Shown here one piece after another: positions 54,152 through 64,000 of a stretch of 64,000 bases of DNA. The stretch's first letter is position 1. The number at the start of each line of letters is the position of its first letter. The stretch is from the NCBI GenBank assembly GCA_900618795.1, contig UYJD01000005.1:132998-196997 (forward strand). The letters run 5' to 3'. The position numbers were made by a program, and so were the translations under genes. This DNA comes from Cyanodermella asteris (taxonomy: Eukaryota > Ascomycota > Lecanoromycetes > Ostropales > Stictidaceae). The notes below the pieces were generated by a model, which saw only the letters and a program-made list of their open reading frames with translations, ran no database searches and was not told the DNA's origin.

Positions 54152-55046
54152 CTACTCACTTCGTTCCTTCCAGTCGCGGCATTTACGCTGCTGTCCATCC
54201 CCCGTCTCATTGCGCCCCCACGTGTAGAGCAAAGTGTCTCCATCGGTGCCGCAAACGATGTATTGAAGTAAGCTATCAAAACAATGCTTCGAATGCTCAG
54301 CGGGAAGGCTAAGCTGTTGGCCGCCGAGCAACTCAGTCATTGCCTTTCGGATGACCGTCAAGCAATGAAGTTGGTGGTAGCTAGCTTCGTTCAGACGATG
54401 GACATTAAGAAATCATAGTGAGAGGTTCGTAGGATAGACTTACGCATCGATGATATAGACTCCCTTCGAAGAGTCCGACGGTAAAGTCATCGTATCAGGC
54501 AGCCCGTGTTCGACAGCCCAGCCCTGATCGACAGCTACGATTCCGTGTGCAGGAATTATAGCGTCCCAAGCATCATCAACGTCTGCTTTGTGTCGGGAAT
54601 CCGAGTTGCTATAGATGCCAGTGTGCCATCTGAATTGTTTCCACCGGAGCTCGTTCGATGCAAGGCCTTGTCCATTCAGTTATGGTTCTCCTAAGTTTTA
54701 AAGATGGCGGGTAACTCACTGTACTGCTGAGATCGTGCGGCATTGTCGAATCCACTTGTAACGCGGGCACGGGTTGGTTGACTATGTAGGCNNNNNNNNN
54801 NNNNNNNNNNNNNNNNGTGCCTGATTGGATCAGAGTCCCTGACGTCTGATCGGTCTTTCCTTTGTCCGTGACACCACTTGTCGTCTGGGTACTTTGGAAC
54901 GACAAAATTAAGACCGAAACACCGAGCACCGCAATTAGCAGCTCTCGCCAAATGGAACTGATCCGTTCAAGTCGCCAGTCTGAATGATCGTTGTAGAGGG
55001 GCCGATAGCCATTGTCCTCGCTGTGAAACTTGCGCAAGATGCTCAT
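54152..55046 (-). CDS. UstYa-family (DUF3328) oxidase, copy 3, with an assembly gap
   Basis: Three exons: 54725-55046 (containing 25 N), 54444-54666 and 54152-54380. The N-terminus (MSILRKFHSEDNGYRPLY) and membrane helix (about 34-50) fit the family. Exon 2 has QFRWHTGIYSNSD, DDAWDAII and GIVAVDQGWA; exon 3 has YHQLHC and HSKHCFDSLLQYIVC, the two metal-type motifs, then CRDWKERSE and the stop. Intron 2 (63 nt, GTAAGT to TAG) is clear. Intron 1 is less certain: a GTACAG donor with an AAG acceptor (58 nt) keeps the frame, and GTGAGT four bases later does not. The residues covered by N lie between the helix and the lumenal domain. The C-terminal tail after CRDW is short compared with copy 2. Confidence 0.82.
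54792..54816. other. Assembly gap, 25 N
   Basis: Falls in exon 1 of UstYa copy 3. Flanks are not duplicated, so true length is unknown; the frames on both sides agree with the stated length. Confidence 0.95.
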
Positions 55047-55782
55047 GTTAAAGTCGAGTAGGTCAGAATGTGTTGTGGAAAATCGTAGGAAAGTCGACTC
55101 AGGACGACTTTGTCTTTGCAGCTACCGGCTATTCCTCCTTCTGGATATTCGATAGCCGCTGGGGTCTTCATTCTGGTCGCCATCGTTCGGTATAGTCTGT
55201 GCTCCCGATGATCGATGTATCTGAAGCTGAAGCGGCTCAACCAGGCTATGTGGTCGCACTCTAAAGTCGACCCTGCATTAAAGTCAAAGTAATGCAAAGC
55301 CCGCTTCCGCGATTGCGATCCCTGGTTCATCGAACTGCTGCCGATATTCCGTGGCTAAAGCTTGTCTGCAAGCGCCGTCGAGAGGAGAGACCGCTGGTCT
55401 GGAGACACGAGATGCTTGAACGATCTGCGGCCCGTAGGCCGGCGCCAAACCTTCAAAAAAAAAACAGTCTAATTCGCTGCCGGTTATTTCGGCTGAGCCG
55501 GCTGCATATATTGCACTGTACACGTACTTAAGTTTCTTGGACATTCTGTAATCGATCGGAACGCATTGTCTAATCTTAGATCGTAGCGTCATCGAACTAC
55601 GCGTCTTTCGGCGAGACAGGTGGCAAGACGCAAAGCTGATATGCAATTGAGTGAAGGGCGATCGATTACTGCGGCTACCGCTCTGGATTGCTGGATCAAG
55701 ATTAAGGCTAAGGCTAATGTCTACGACCACTGCCTTCAGGTCACTAGCTCTTTGGCGGAGTGTGCTCCCATTCCCAACCAGT
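55047..55782. other. Intergenic region within the cluster
   Basis: Between UstYa copy 3 and the PTH11-type gene. A long antisense-like open frame crosses it but has no motif. No gene supported. Confidence 0.45.
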
Positions 55783-56954
55783 TCAGCCTGACTGCCTAAC
55801 CTCAGTGGTGACCCGGATGCCCTTGTTAGGAACATGGCCCGCTTCCAGGTCCGCGTGTGTGATGTCCGTGCGCATGTGTGCCCCCCTGGGATCGTTGTAA
55901 AGGCGTGTCGTCGATGCATCAAATCCCTTGTCCATGCTGTCGAGTCGTACGCCATCCCTATGTGAAGTGTTCCACGAGCGAAGCGATATCATGCTGAATG
56001 CACTTTTGATAGCGCGCAGGAGGTTTCCCGGTAGCACGAAGCCGAAGAGGGATCGCAGCGCCGGAAGACAAACGACGATCAATGCCAATCCAGCCTCGAC
56101 CATAGTCCAGAATAGGAGATATGTGATCAAGGTCTCTCCATCCGACTGTGCAAAGGCATTTACAACATAGATCACGTAGATTGCCATGCGCGTAGCTGAG
56201 GCGGCGATTGTCAAAAGGCTGATCAGGAACACGGCGCCGACCGCAATCTTTTGCTGGACAGGCATATGAAGGGACCAGATCTGCCGAGGTCAGCTTGTTG
56301 GACGTTCGAACGGAAGAGTACTGCACCTACCTTTGGTATGGGAAGAGACCATATTAGGCAGTCCATCACAAAATCAGAGATTGCGTAGGCCTCAAGGAGC
56401 GGCAACTGCGCGGAGCACTTTTCAGCAACCAGGGCGACTGGAAGCCAGGCATCAGCTGGGCTGGCACCACAGACGAATATCGTTCCAAAGCCGAAGGCAA
56501 GCATCCAAGCAATCGTCAAGGCAATCATGACTTTCGTCAAAATGTCAAAGAGGTCTCTTCGGCCGTTGGATGAGGTGCAAAATATTTTCCGATAGAAGAG
56601 GATGCTCAACTTCATGAGACCGAATGCAAAGACTCCGATCCAGTCAACATGGTACTGAATCTGTTGGAGACGAATTTGCTGAGCAGAAGTCGAGAACAGA
56701 TAGCCCTCCGGTCCGGGTGCGGTTGGTGATGGCAAAAGATCGCCGAGAGATCTTGTATCGGCACCCCAGATCATCAAACCAGCCATGGCCCAGGTCATGA
56801 CCAGAGCTGGAAGTAGAAGCCAGTCATCAATGCGAAGTCCGAACTTGGTCTTGTGACTGTTGATGAAGCGAAGAGTGACGACAAAGAGACCAAGAATGGG
56901 AAAGAGGATACCGACCACCGTAACGGCAGCGCTGGTTGCGTATGTACGCGCCAT
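55783..56954 (-). CDS. PTH11-type seven-transmembrane protein (fungal rhodopsin-like domain)
   Basis: Exons 56331-56954 and 55783-56280 with a 50-nt intron (GTAGGT to CAG); 373 residues. Seven hydrophobic helices run from residue 8 to about 285. Family marks are LRIDDWLLLPALVMTW after TM1, the TM3 region DWIGVFAFGLMKLSILFYRK, and LPIPK-IWSLHMPVQQKIAV made by the splice (Leu-Pro-Ile-Pro then a basic loop). FWTMVEAGLALIVVCLPAL follows in the last helix. The cytosolic tail is hydrophilic with Arg/Asp. Such proteins are putative G-protein-coupled receptors or membrane proteins of unknown ligand and are often found by secondary-metabolism clusters. No CFEM domain is present. Its role here (sensing, signalling or none) is not decided by the sequence. 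Confidence 0.85.
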
Positions 56955-57589
56955 AATGATTCTTATTTCAATTTAGACAAGTGTAAGATAGACAAAGAGA
57001 TGATTGTACGCGCGCAATTGACCGTGGTGCACAACAGACTGTTATATAGCATGAGGGAGTGCATCCTGGCCTCGTAGACGGTCATTTCGAGCACAGCGTC
57101 GATGGTGTCTACTTGCCCAGTCTCCAAACCCAACTTCCCGCAGCCTTGCATTGGAGAGCAAGTGGAGGATACGCACGACGCAGCAATGGCAACGGCAGCG
57201 ACGACGACAAGAGGAGAGCATGTGTAATTTACGAAAGATACTGTCACGATATGCGTGACCGGTGGAGCGATAAACATAACGAACAGCAGGCTTGAGGGAA
57301 GGATGACCCGGATTCGCAATTGCGGGCGGCATCGTTGGCGGTTGTCGAGCGGGTAGCTAATAAGGCATGGTGATAACTGCAACCGCCAAATGTAAGCGCC
57401 GAACCCGACGATCCCGAGGCTGAGCAGCATTGAGTTGGCTCCACAGTGTCGCAGCGCTTGAATCAGAATTCAGAGGATCGGGATGATCCAGCCTCGCATC
57501 GATGGGCTCAGATACTTTTGGAGCATCGTTTGCCCCTCGTTCTTCGACGGCACGCATTGCAACCACTCTCTTCCAAACCCCTCTGCATC
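56955..57589. other. Bidirectional promoter between the PTH11-type and P450 genes
   Basis: 635 nt shared by two divergent genes. It contains a TATA element for the minus-strand gene at 57042-57048. An in-frame extension upstream of the P450 ATG is probably leader. Confidence 0.5.
57042..57048 (-). promoter_or_regulatory. TATA box of the PTH11-type gene
   Basis: TATATAA on the minus strand, 88 nt upstream of the ATG at 56954. Confidence 0.4.
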
Positions 57590-59331
57590 ATGGCCATCTT
57601 CGAGGCTGTTCAGCTGCTGGCCTTAATGGCCGCCGGTTGGACCGTCGTTGAGGCAATTCGACGTCTGTATTTTCACCCACTAGCCTCCATTCCAGGTCCG
57701 AGGCTGGCCGCGTTGACATTTTGGTACGAGTTTTACTTTGATGTCGTACAGCCAGGCCGATATATCTTCAAAATTCAGGACCTTCACAAACAATATGGTA
57801 AGCATCTTCTCTGTTTTTGACGTTCCGAGGCTGCCAACTCTTTGACTCACACAATCCTATCAAAGGACCGATCCTTCGAATTACTCCAGATGAACTGCAC
57901 ATCAGCGATGTCGGTTTTCTTGATAGCATCTATTCATCGTCTTCAAGGGACAAGTACGAATATCAGCTTCGGACCCTGCGGGTGCCAGGTGGAGTTGGGA
58001 CTTCTGCGCGGGTCGATGTCCACAAGCGGCGCCGTGATGCGTTGGCGCCATTCTTCAGCAAACGGAATGTCACTTTCCTTGAACCAGTCCTTACGGCCAA
58101 GGTAGATCAATTGAGAGAACTCATCACGAAACATGCTCAGGAGAAGACTGTGGCCAATCTCTCTGATCTGTTCTTCGCATTCTCAAATGAGTACGCAGGG
58201 GCCAACCGGTTGCAACACGTCCCGTATGCTAATGTTGCCACAGTATTGTGAACAACTTCTTGTTCGCTCACAAAACAGACGTCCTTGCAAACGAGCAAGA
58301 TGCAGCAACGCTGAGAGACAATAGCTACGCCCTTCTCCAGGGCGTACACGTGAACAAGCACTTTCCATGGATTCCCGATTTCCTAGAGTCGTTACCGGAA
58401 GCGCTCAGCCGACCGGCAATGCCTCCAGGCCTCATTGATATGTTGGCACTTTTTGAGGTGAGTGGTGCCTTTTTGAGCAGGCACTCTGAGCAGGCACCGA
58501 TAATTTGACTAGCGAGTTCGCGGCGAGTTGATGACGATCATAGCAGCAAAGAAGTCTGCTAAAAGCCAGAACGCAATCGCAGGCCCAACGGGAAAGTCTT
58601 CGGTCTATGATTCCATTCTTGACAACCCTAATCTTCCTCCTGCTGACAAGGAACTACTGCGTCTCGAGCAAGAGGGTGCATTACTCGTGCTCGCAGGCAC
58701 CGAGTCGCCGGCCAAATCGCTGAACGTCCTATTCTTCCATCTAATCAAGGACTCTGTCATACTTGCCAGGCTGCGGGAAGAACTCAGCACGCTTCCCACA
58801 ACGGCTCTCTGGACACAGCTTGAGCAGTTGCCCTATCTATCAGCTGTAATCGAGGAAGCCAATCGTCTGGGCTTCGGCGTCACTGCTCGCACCGCGCGGA
58901 TAGCATCCCAGCCGCTGAGCTACACGCCTTCGCCGCTCACCTCTCACGACCATCGTCTTGGCAAGGATCCCTCACAACTACCAACCCATGTGATTCCAGC
59001 TGGTACACCTGTCAGCATCTCAACCTTGAGTGCACATACCGCAGAAACAGTCTTCCCGAACCCGCACAAGTTCGACCCAGAAAAGTGGCTTGGCAATGAA
59101 GGCAAAGAGAGACGTAAATTTCAACATGCATTCAGCAAAGGCAGTCGAAAGTGCTTGGGTATCGAACTTGCCCGGGCAGAACTATTCTTGGCGACGGCGG
59201 CTCTGGTCAGGACATTTGACTTCGAACTCTTTGAGACCGACGAGAGCGATGTCGAATACAAGCATGATTATCAGGTTTCTCATCCGAAGTTCGACTCGAA
59301 GGGCCTCAGAGTGCTGGCTCGAGTGAGATGA
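57590..59331 (+). CDS. Cytochrome P450 monooxygenase
   Basis: Four exons: 57590-57797, 57866-58190, 58244-58457 and 58513-59331. The introns are 68, 53 and 55 nt, all GT-AG. Total 521 residues. An N-terminal membrane helix (about 4-20) is followed by the proline hinge [17 protein letters not shown] typical of fungal ER P450s of the trichodiene-oxygenase-like group. The I-helix reads [12 protein letters not shown]. The K-helix ExxR is EEANRLG, and the heme loop is [17 protein letters not shown] with ligand Cys463. All core P450 motifs are intact. In the ustiloxin pathway a P450 (UstC) acts with UstYa proteins on the cyclised peptide; a similar tailoring step is inferred here. Confidence 0.92.
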
Positions 59332-59953
59332 GCAGCCAACGCAAGTTCGTCTGGATCTGGGGCTTTGAAAACTCAACGATTTGCTGCGGAGAGTTTTTGG
59401 CTGCAATCAAACAAGCATTGACTTCTTGTGGAGGACCTGATGGCTGCACCATTCTTGACAGCGTGTATGTATGATCTTGGGCTGAATAATGCCCTCAAGA
59501 CAGTGACGAACGCGCGAACATGATGGCTGGAGCGGCGCCAACTCTTTGTTCATAGTCCGAAACCATTAAATGAATGTTACATTGTTAGAAGTCATTTCAT
59601 TCTCTTGCACACCCACCTGGTCCCTAGTGCACAGGAAAGGTCCCTGACATCGAATGATCTGCTCGACCGTGAGGATGAAAAACTGGTAGACAAGGATTGA
59701 AGCTATGAAGGAGAGATTGTTCAAGTCTGAGTCTTTGTGCTTTGCGGAGATCAACAAGCTCTCCGCACGCCGTCCGGCTTTCGACTCCGCACTCCGCCAA
59801 AACTTTTTTGCCAGCTCCATCGTCGCGACTCTAAGACTATAATCCAAAAGGCGCACGACTCTTGCTACTGACTTACTTCCTTCGTACCCCCAACACCATC
59901 TCCTACCAGTATCAGCGCCACCGTCACCCTGCTTCTTCACAGCCATCCTCACA
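59332..59953. other. Intergenic region, right border of the cluster
   Basis: 3' flank of the P450 gene and promoter of the next housekeeping gene. No gene seen. Confidence 0.45.
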
Positions 59954-60664
59954 ATGGCGCCCATCCATAAACGCTTCGGCCCAGAATCCTCCCCGGCACC
60001 CATGCCCGCAGACTCGGACTCAGATTCCAATCCCCACGAGCCCATACAATCCTACCACACCGACGACTCGGATGTCTCCGACGCCTCAAACAGCGACGAC
60101 GAAGCCCCCGAAGCAGTCTCCACCTCCGCCGCCCAGTCCGCCTCCCGCACTGCCCAACGCAAACTAGCCCAAACCCTCTCCTCCCAAGCCGCACAGGCCA
60201 AACTCCAACGAAAACAACGAGAAGCAAATCTACTCGCACAGACCAAGTCCCGAGCGACTTCCGCGCGAAAGCCGTCACGGCCAAGTACCACAGCACCAGA
60301 ACCCGAGAGCGAAGAGTCCGCAGACGAAGACGACGATGAGCCGACGCCTTTGCTACCACTAGATGTCCTGGCGGCCGCGGAGCGAGCGCAGAAAGTACAA
60401 CAAGAAGCGGAATTCAGGGCCAGTATACCTGCAACTGCGAGGAAACGGAAGTTTTTGGATACGATGGAGACGAAGCCGGTGAGGGATGTTAGGATCGGGA
60501 AGAGTATGGCGGTGAGGGTGTTGAGGAAAGATCCGAAGGGGTTGGCTCCGAAGGCGAAGAAGGAGAGCCGGAATCTGAGGAGTGCGTGGCTTGAGGGGAG
60601 GAGGGGTCGGAAGGGGGTGGAGGTGGGTCAGCGGAAGGCGTTTGGAGGATTTGTGACGAAGTGA
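59954..60664 (+). CDS. Bud21/Utp16-like U3 small nucleolar RNP protein (probable)
   Basis: Intronless, 236 residues, highly charged. A Ser/Asp-rich N-terminus (about 18-50, DSDSDS, DDSDVSDASNSDDE) leads to an Ala/Gln/Lys-rich coiled-coil-like part (60-95) and a second acidic patch (EESADEDDDE, about 117-126). LPLDVLAAAERAQK follows, then a basic C-terminus (RKRKFLD, NLRSAWLEGRRGRKG, RKAFGGFVTK). This order resembles Bud21/Utp16-type nucleolar proteins of the small-subunit processome that works on 18S rRNA precursors. No catalytic domain. Similarity is by pattern only; another nucleolar basic-acidic protein is possible. Confidence 0.55.
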   Translation: MAPIHKRFGPESSPAPMPADSDSDSNPHEPIQSYHTDDSDVSDASNSDDEAPEAVSTSAAQSASRTAQRKLAQTLSSQAAQAKLQRKQREANLLAQTKSRATSARKPSRPSTTAPEPESEESADEDDDEPTPLLPLDVLAAAERAQKVQQEAEFRASIPATARKRKFLDTMETKPVRDVRIGKSMAVRVLRKDPKGLAPKAKKESRNLRSAWLEGRRGRKGVEVGQRKAFGGFVTK

Positions 60665-61368
60665 GACATTGATGGAATCAAGCCGGGAGGATTTTAAAGA
60701 AAGGCTACATGCGAGCACGTGAGCAGGGCGCAACTGCGTCGGGCTCCAATGCTTGGATCGAGCACTGGACGATCATGCCAATCCATATCGGGATGAGGAA
60801 ACCCAAGAAGAAGCACGGGAATTTCGAGATTCGAACGACAAAATTACGTCCAGTCTTGGCTCTGAAGGCTAGTCTGAACGCGGAGGCATTCGCGTCAGAG
60901 CCCATTGACTGCCGGGCCAGCAGGATGCGCTGGGGATACTTCCAGAGCCGCTGTGGAGACCATCGGTACGCTAAAGCCACAGCTTTGAAGACCAGCCCGA
61001 CCACATATGTTGGTGGTCACCTGCGCTCAACGGACAGTATTCCCGACGAGCTGTGGACAGCTCGCATTGGTTTGAGGGGAGTCATTTGAGGACAGGTACA
61101 CTCAACATGTCGAAGCTGAATTGAAGACCAGTGAAGCCGAGAGCGCCACCGCAAAGTGTCGTCTGATGTCGGGAAGTACTCGATTGACACATACCGCATG
61201 TGAAATGAGAAGATAACGAGCAGATTTTCTATTCTATTCCACCTAAGAAAAGACGTTATGATAATCCGAATTTTTGACTCGTGCCGTGATGACCTTGATA
61301 CAAATTCAAAAGCCAAGTTTGAGCAAATGTTTCATATCTGCATCCTCGGTCAGCAGCAAGACGCGCAT
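60665..61368. other. Convergent intergenic region
   Basis: 3' ends of the Utp16-like (plus) and Ecl1-like (minus) genes. A minus-strand open frame with one hydrophobic stretch (60705-61004) begins with GTG and lacks support. Confidence 0.4.
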
Positions 61369-62790
61369 TTAGGCGCCGCCACGGCTGGTAGCCAACATCA
61401 GTCCCAAGCTACCACTAACCTCCTCACGAGTTCCAATTTTCTTCTTCGAAAATGCCAAGGCATCATCATCATCGTTCTCAATATCACTTTCGCTGGACGA
61501 AACACTCGGAGCAGTCCCAGTCGTAGCAAGAGAAACCGATTCCATCGGAGATCCGGCGGCACTGCTATCATTGCTTCCCGCAGGCGTCAAGTAAAAGCCC
61601 CTCTTGCCGGCCGGAACGGCAGCAACAGCAGTAGAGGCGGCGCCAGCTTTTCCTCCCAACTTCTTGCTGCGACGGCTGCTGGAGCTGGTCAAGCTGTCGC
61701 TCGATTTGTGGAACTGGGATAGGTAGAGGAACGCCTCGGATGGGCGGCGGGGTGGTTCGGTGGTGCCGGAGCCGGAGCTCACCGCACCACCACCACCGCT
61801 GAGGAGGGCGTGACTTCCATCCGGCTTCCACTCGGTGGGATCCATGTCGGCAGAGCCTTCGTGCTGGACTGCAGGGACTGCAGGGGCGCTGAGAGCGTGT
61901 GTGAGCTTGCGACGCGAGAGTGCGGGCCGCTTCGTGAAGGCTTCGTATTCGCTCAGAAGCGGAGGAGATGGTGGTGCAAGGACGAGGGAGCCGTCACGGC
62001 GGCGGCAGCTGCAAAATATTGCATTTAGTATAAGGAACAAAAGGTGCCTGAGAACTCGAAAGAAAGTCGCGACAGTAGATCGAGATATTTTAGGCGGTTA
62101 CACAATCTTTGTGCGAAATTGCATCGTGGTGGCACGCAAGAGCCAGGGCTGGCGTGGCGTGCCATAGCACCAAGGAATGATGTGATGCATCGGGGATCCA
62201 GGGAAGAAAGCGAACAAAGAGACGAACGTACCTCTCGCTGCAGTAGAGAACCGCATTGTTGGGAACGGCAATCTGCTTTTCGCAGGTGGTGCTGTAAGAA
62301 AATAACGTCAGTATCTCATCGAATGGTCGAAAACACCGCGACAGAAGGACATAATCTCATCATCATGCAGCACCAACAAACGATCATTGTATGGATTAGG
62401 AACAACGAGCAAGCATGATGCATGTAGCCGTGGCTTGTAATGAGGCTGATCTTCCCGAAGCATGACCCAATCGAAGATTTAGAGCTTTTCATACCCGATT
62501 CCCACCTGCAGGCGGACTGCTCAAAGACGCTTGAAGAGAATCAGGATGGAGCACCAAACTTACCAGTATTGATGGAAGCTCATGGCCATGTCAAAGTCGT
62601 CAGCGAAGTCCTCAGGATCGGCAGACTTGCGCTTCGAGGCGTTGTAAACGTTGGATTTGGACGCAGAAGCAGTCGACAAATTACCGCTGCTGTGATTCTT
62701 GGTGATGACGGCGCGCGAACCGGCGGGGCGGAGGACGAATTTGTGGCCTGCGGAGGGCGTGCGCTGGTGAGAGTGATGAATGGTGGTCAT
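61369..62790 (-). CDS. Ecl1-like zinc-binding life-span regulatory factor
   Basis: Three exons: 62564-62790, 62232-62291 and 61369-62008, 308 residues. The splices build the zinc-binding core: SFHQYC-TTCEKQ, then NNAVLYCSESCRRRDG, i.e. Cys76-x2-Cys79 and Cys93-x3-Cys97. The pattern matches fungal Ecl1-type proteins (extender of chronological lifespan), which bind zinc and act in stress and nutrient-limitation responses. The rest is low complexity: Ser-rich with Gly tracts (SGGGGAVSSGSG), SSSSRRSKKLGG and an acidic patch (ENDDDDALAF). The introns are 272 and 223 nt, about five times the usual length in this window, and they flank a 60-nt exon that carries half the zinc motif. Location is probably cytosol/nucleus; no target is deducible. 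Confidence 0.75.
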
Positions 62791-64000
62791 CGTGATCGTA
62801 TGTGCGATCTAGTATGGGTTATGTAGTTGGGTGCAGGGCACAGTACGAGGTTACAGCTGAGACGTCAACGATGATCAAGATGCGTTTCGGCGGTGAGAAG
62901 AAGACACTGAGACTGGGCCCAGTCACTGTTCCGCGAGACAATCAGCGCCAATGATGGTTGGCACTACCACCGGGGGCCCAACCAACCCTAGCCGCACAGG
63001 CCGGTGAAGACAGACAGAACCGGGCGGTCAGACAAAGGCGAAAGCGAATCCCTTGATTCGATCTCGGTGGGCGTTGCTGACGGCGGAGCAGTTGGCGGAG
63101 CGATCGCTTTGACGGGAGGAAGAGAGGTGAAGATGGCGGCGGACTGATCACGGCGGACTAGAAGGGATGATTAGCTACAGCACGCACTCTAGGACGTGTA
63201 AGTGCAGTACGACTCCAACATCTCCTCTTTCATGTGAGGTTGGCAGACGTGCCGAGATAGCAAGTGCAGAGAGGCGCTGGTTGGTTCCCTTATCAGCACG
63301 TCGAGATAAGGACGACAGATAACACGGATGGCTGCTATGAATAGACTTGGTCGTCAACCCGTTCCGAGACCGCAACCCGGCCTTTGTCTCATCTGAGAGC
63401 ACCGTTTATGAAACAGTCTTGTGCGACCTGCACAGTATGAAGCTATCTTGATAGGCTGCTGGACCACTGATTTATGGTCTAATCGACGTGATTTCCTGTC
63501 CCCCGTGGATAAGACAAGGACACTTAATGTGGGTGTTTACGCGTAAAAGCAAGTTTCAATTGCCTGACGCGAGCATATCATACATTGCTTGTTGCTACAG
63601 TATCACTGTATCCCCGCCGCTTTCGAGCCTTTCGTCGATGGCTTGAATGTTGTCGCTGTTGTTTCACCACATCCACGAGGAAGAGGAATGCTCAATATGC
63701 ATTCCATCTTTTGCCATACAATACCACTGCCACTCACGACCATGCGCAAAAAACGAATGGGCTGGTCATGACTCAAATTTGAGCTTAACATGAGGACTGA
63801 TAGTTTTGTCAAAGGGGTAGGCGGAATGCACGCACTTTGACTATTCATACAGTTGTGTGACAAAGCAGACCCCCAAATGCACCATTATTGCGGCTCAGTG
63901 TTTATTCGCCCCAAATTCGTTGATCTGGAAGTGATCAGACACGTATGCTAAGGTGTACAAGTACCTCGCATGGCAAAACCATGCACAAGCGGGCTTCACG
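62791..64000. other. Promoter region and right window edge
   Basis: Upstream of the Ecl1-like gene. No gene supported to the end of the window; several short frames lack motifs or splice-linked exons. Confidence 0.45.

Larger units (their letters stand above)
47733..59331. other. Putative dikaritin-type RiPP biosynthetic gene cluster
   Basis: Seven genes in 11.6 kb: DHA2 exporter, three UstYa-family oxidases, a repeat-bearing secreted precursor peptide, a PTH11-type membrane protein (these six on the minus strand) and a divergent P450. The combination of UstYa proteins with a KR-punctuated repeat precursor defines fungal dikaritin pathways such as ustiloxin, phomopsin and asperipin. The QIAEGW-type core matches none of those I know. 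Kex2 protease is expected to come from elsewhere in the genome. Cluster borders are inferred from function change and intergenic size. Confidence 0.8.

Noticed and set aside
55284-55955. 223-residue minus-strand frame between UstYa copy 3 and the PTH11-type gene
   Set aside because: Overlaps the second exon of the PTH11-type gene in another frame and shows no motif, signal or splice support.
60705-61004. Minus-strand 99-residue frame with one hydrophobic segment
   Set aside because: Starts with GTG, no upstream exon fits, and only an internal ATG is available; support too weak.
1-64000. CRISPR arrays, operons, insertion sequences, bacterial promoters
   Set aside because: None seen; the DNA is clearly fungal nuclear, with spliced genes and no direct-repeat/spacer pattern. 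No intact transposon was recognised.

Overview
The window is nuclear DNA of a filamentous ascomycete (Pezizomycotina, possibly Dothideomycetes; the class is a guess). The grounds are short GT-AG introns of about 46-70 nt with CTAAC-type branch sites, an intron-bearing tRNA, fungal-only families (UstYa/DUF3328, PTH11-type receptors, tannase, cutinase, Ecl1-like factor, Nem1) and dispersed single genes. Two runs of N (10345-10783 and 54792-54816) show it is a draft scaffold.

Layout. 0-10 kb: a tandem pair of small GPI-type cysteine-rich secreted proteins (the first broken by frameshifts), an UNC93-like transporter, a phosphopantothenoylcysteine decarboxylase, a DJ-1/PfpI protein and a decayed cutinase. 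10-19 kb: housekeeping genes for monothiol glutaredoxin-5 (interrupted by an assembly gap that looks artificial), branched-chain aminotransferase, eIF2B beta, Nem1 phosphatase with a GC-AG intron, and a ZIP9-type zinc transporter. 19.5-34.2 kb: the complete four-exon midasin (MDN1/REA1) gene, about 4,860 residues. 34-47 kb: an SDR, a glyoxalase-fold protein with a mitochondrial-looking leader, a sugar transporter, a carboxylesterase remnant, a tannase/feruloyl esterase, cystathionine beta-synthase and tRNA-Arg(UCU) with a 58-nt intron.

47.7-59.3 kb is the most interesting part. It reads as a compact, apparently undescribed dikaritin-type RiPP (ribosomally made peptide) gene cluster: a DHA2 MFS exporter, three UstYa-family (DUF3328) oxidase genes, a PTH11-type seven-TM protein and a divergent cytochrome P450. 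Among the UstYa genes lies a 77-residue precursor gene hidden by a 46-nt intron. The precursor has a signal peptide and three repeats ending in QIAEGW, two of them followed by the Kex2 dibasic KR. The repeat codons differ almost only at wobble positions, so the peptide sequence is conserved while the DNA drifts. The proposed flow is secretion, Kex2 cutting at KR, UstYa/P450 oxidative cyclisation of the Trp-ending core and export by the MFS protein. That order is inferred from ustiloxin/phomopsin/asperipin-type systems.

59.9-64 kb: a Bud21/Utp16-like nucleolar protein, an Ecl1-like zinc factor with unusually long introns, and non-coding sequence. All exon models were built by hand from splice signals, reading frame and protein family patterns; lengths sum to whole codons in every intact model.
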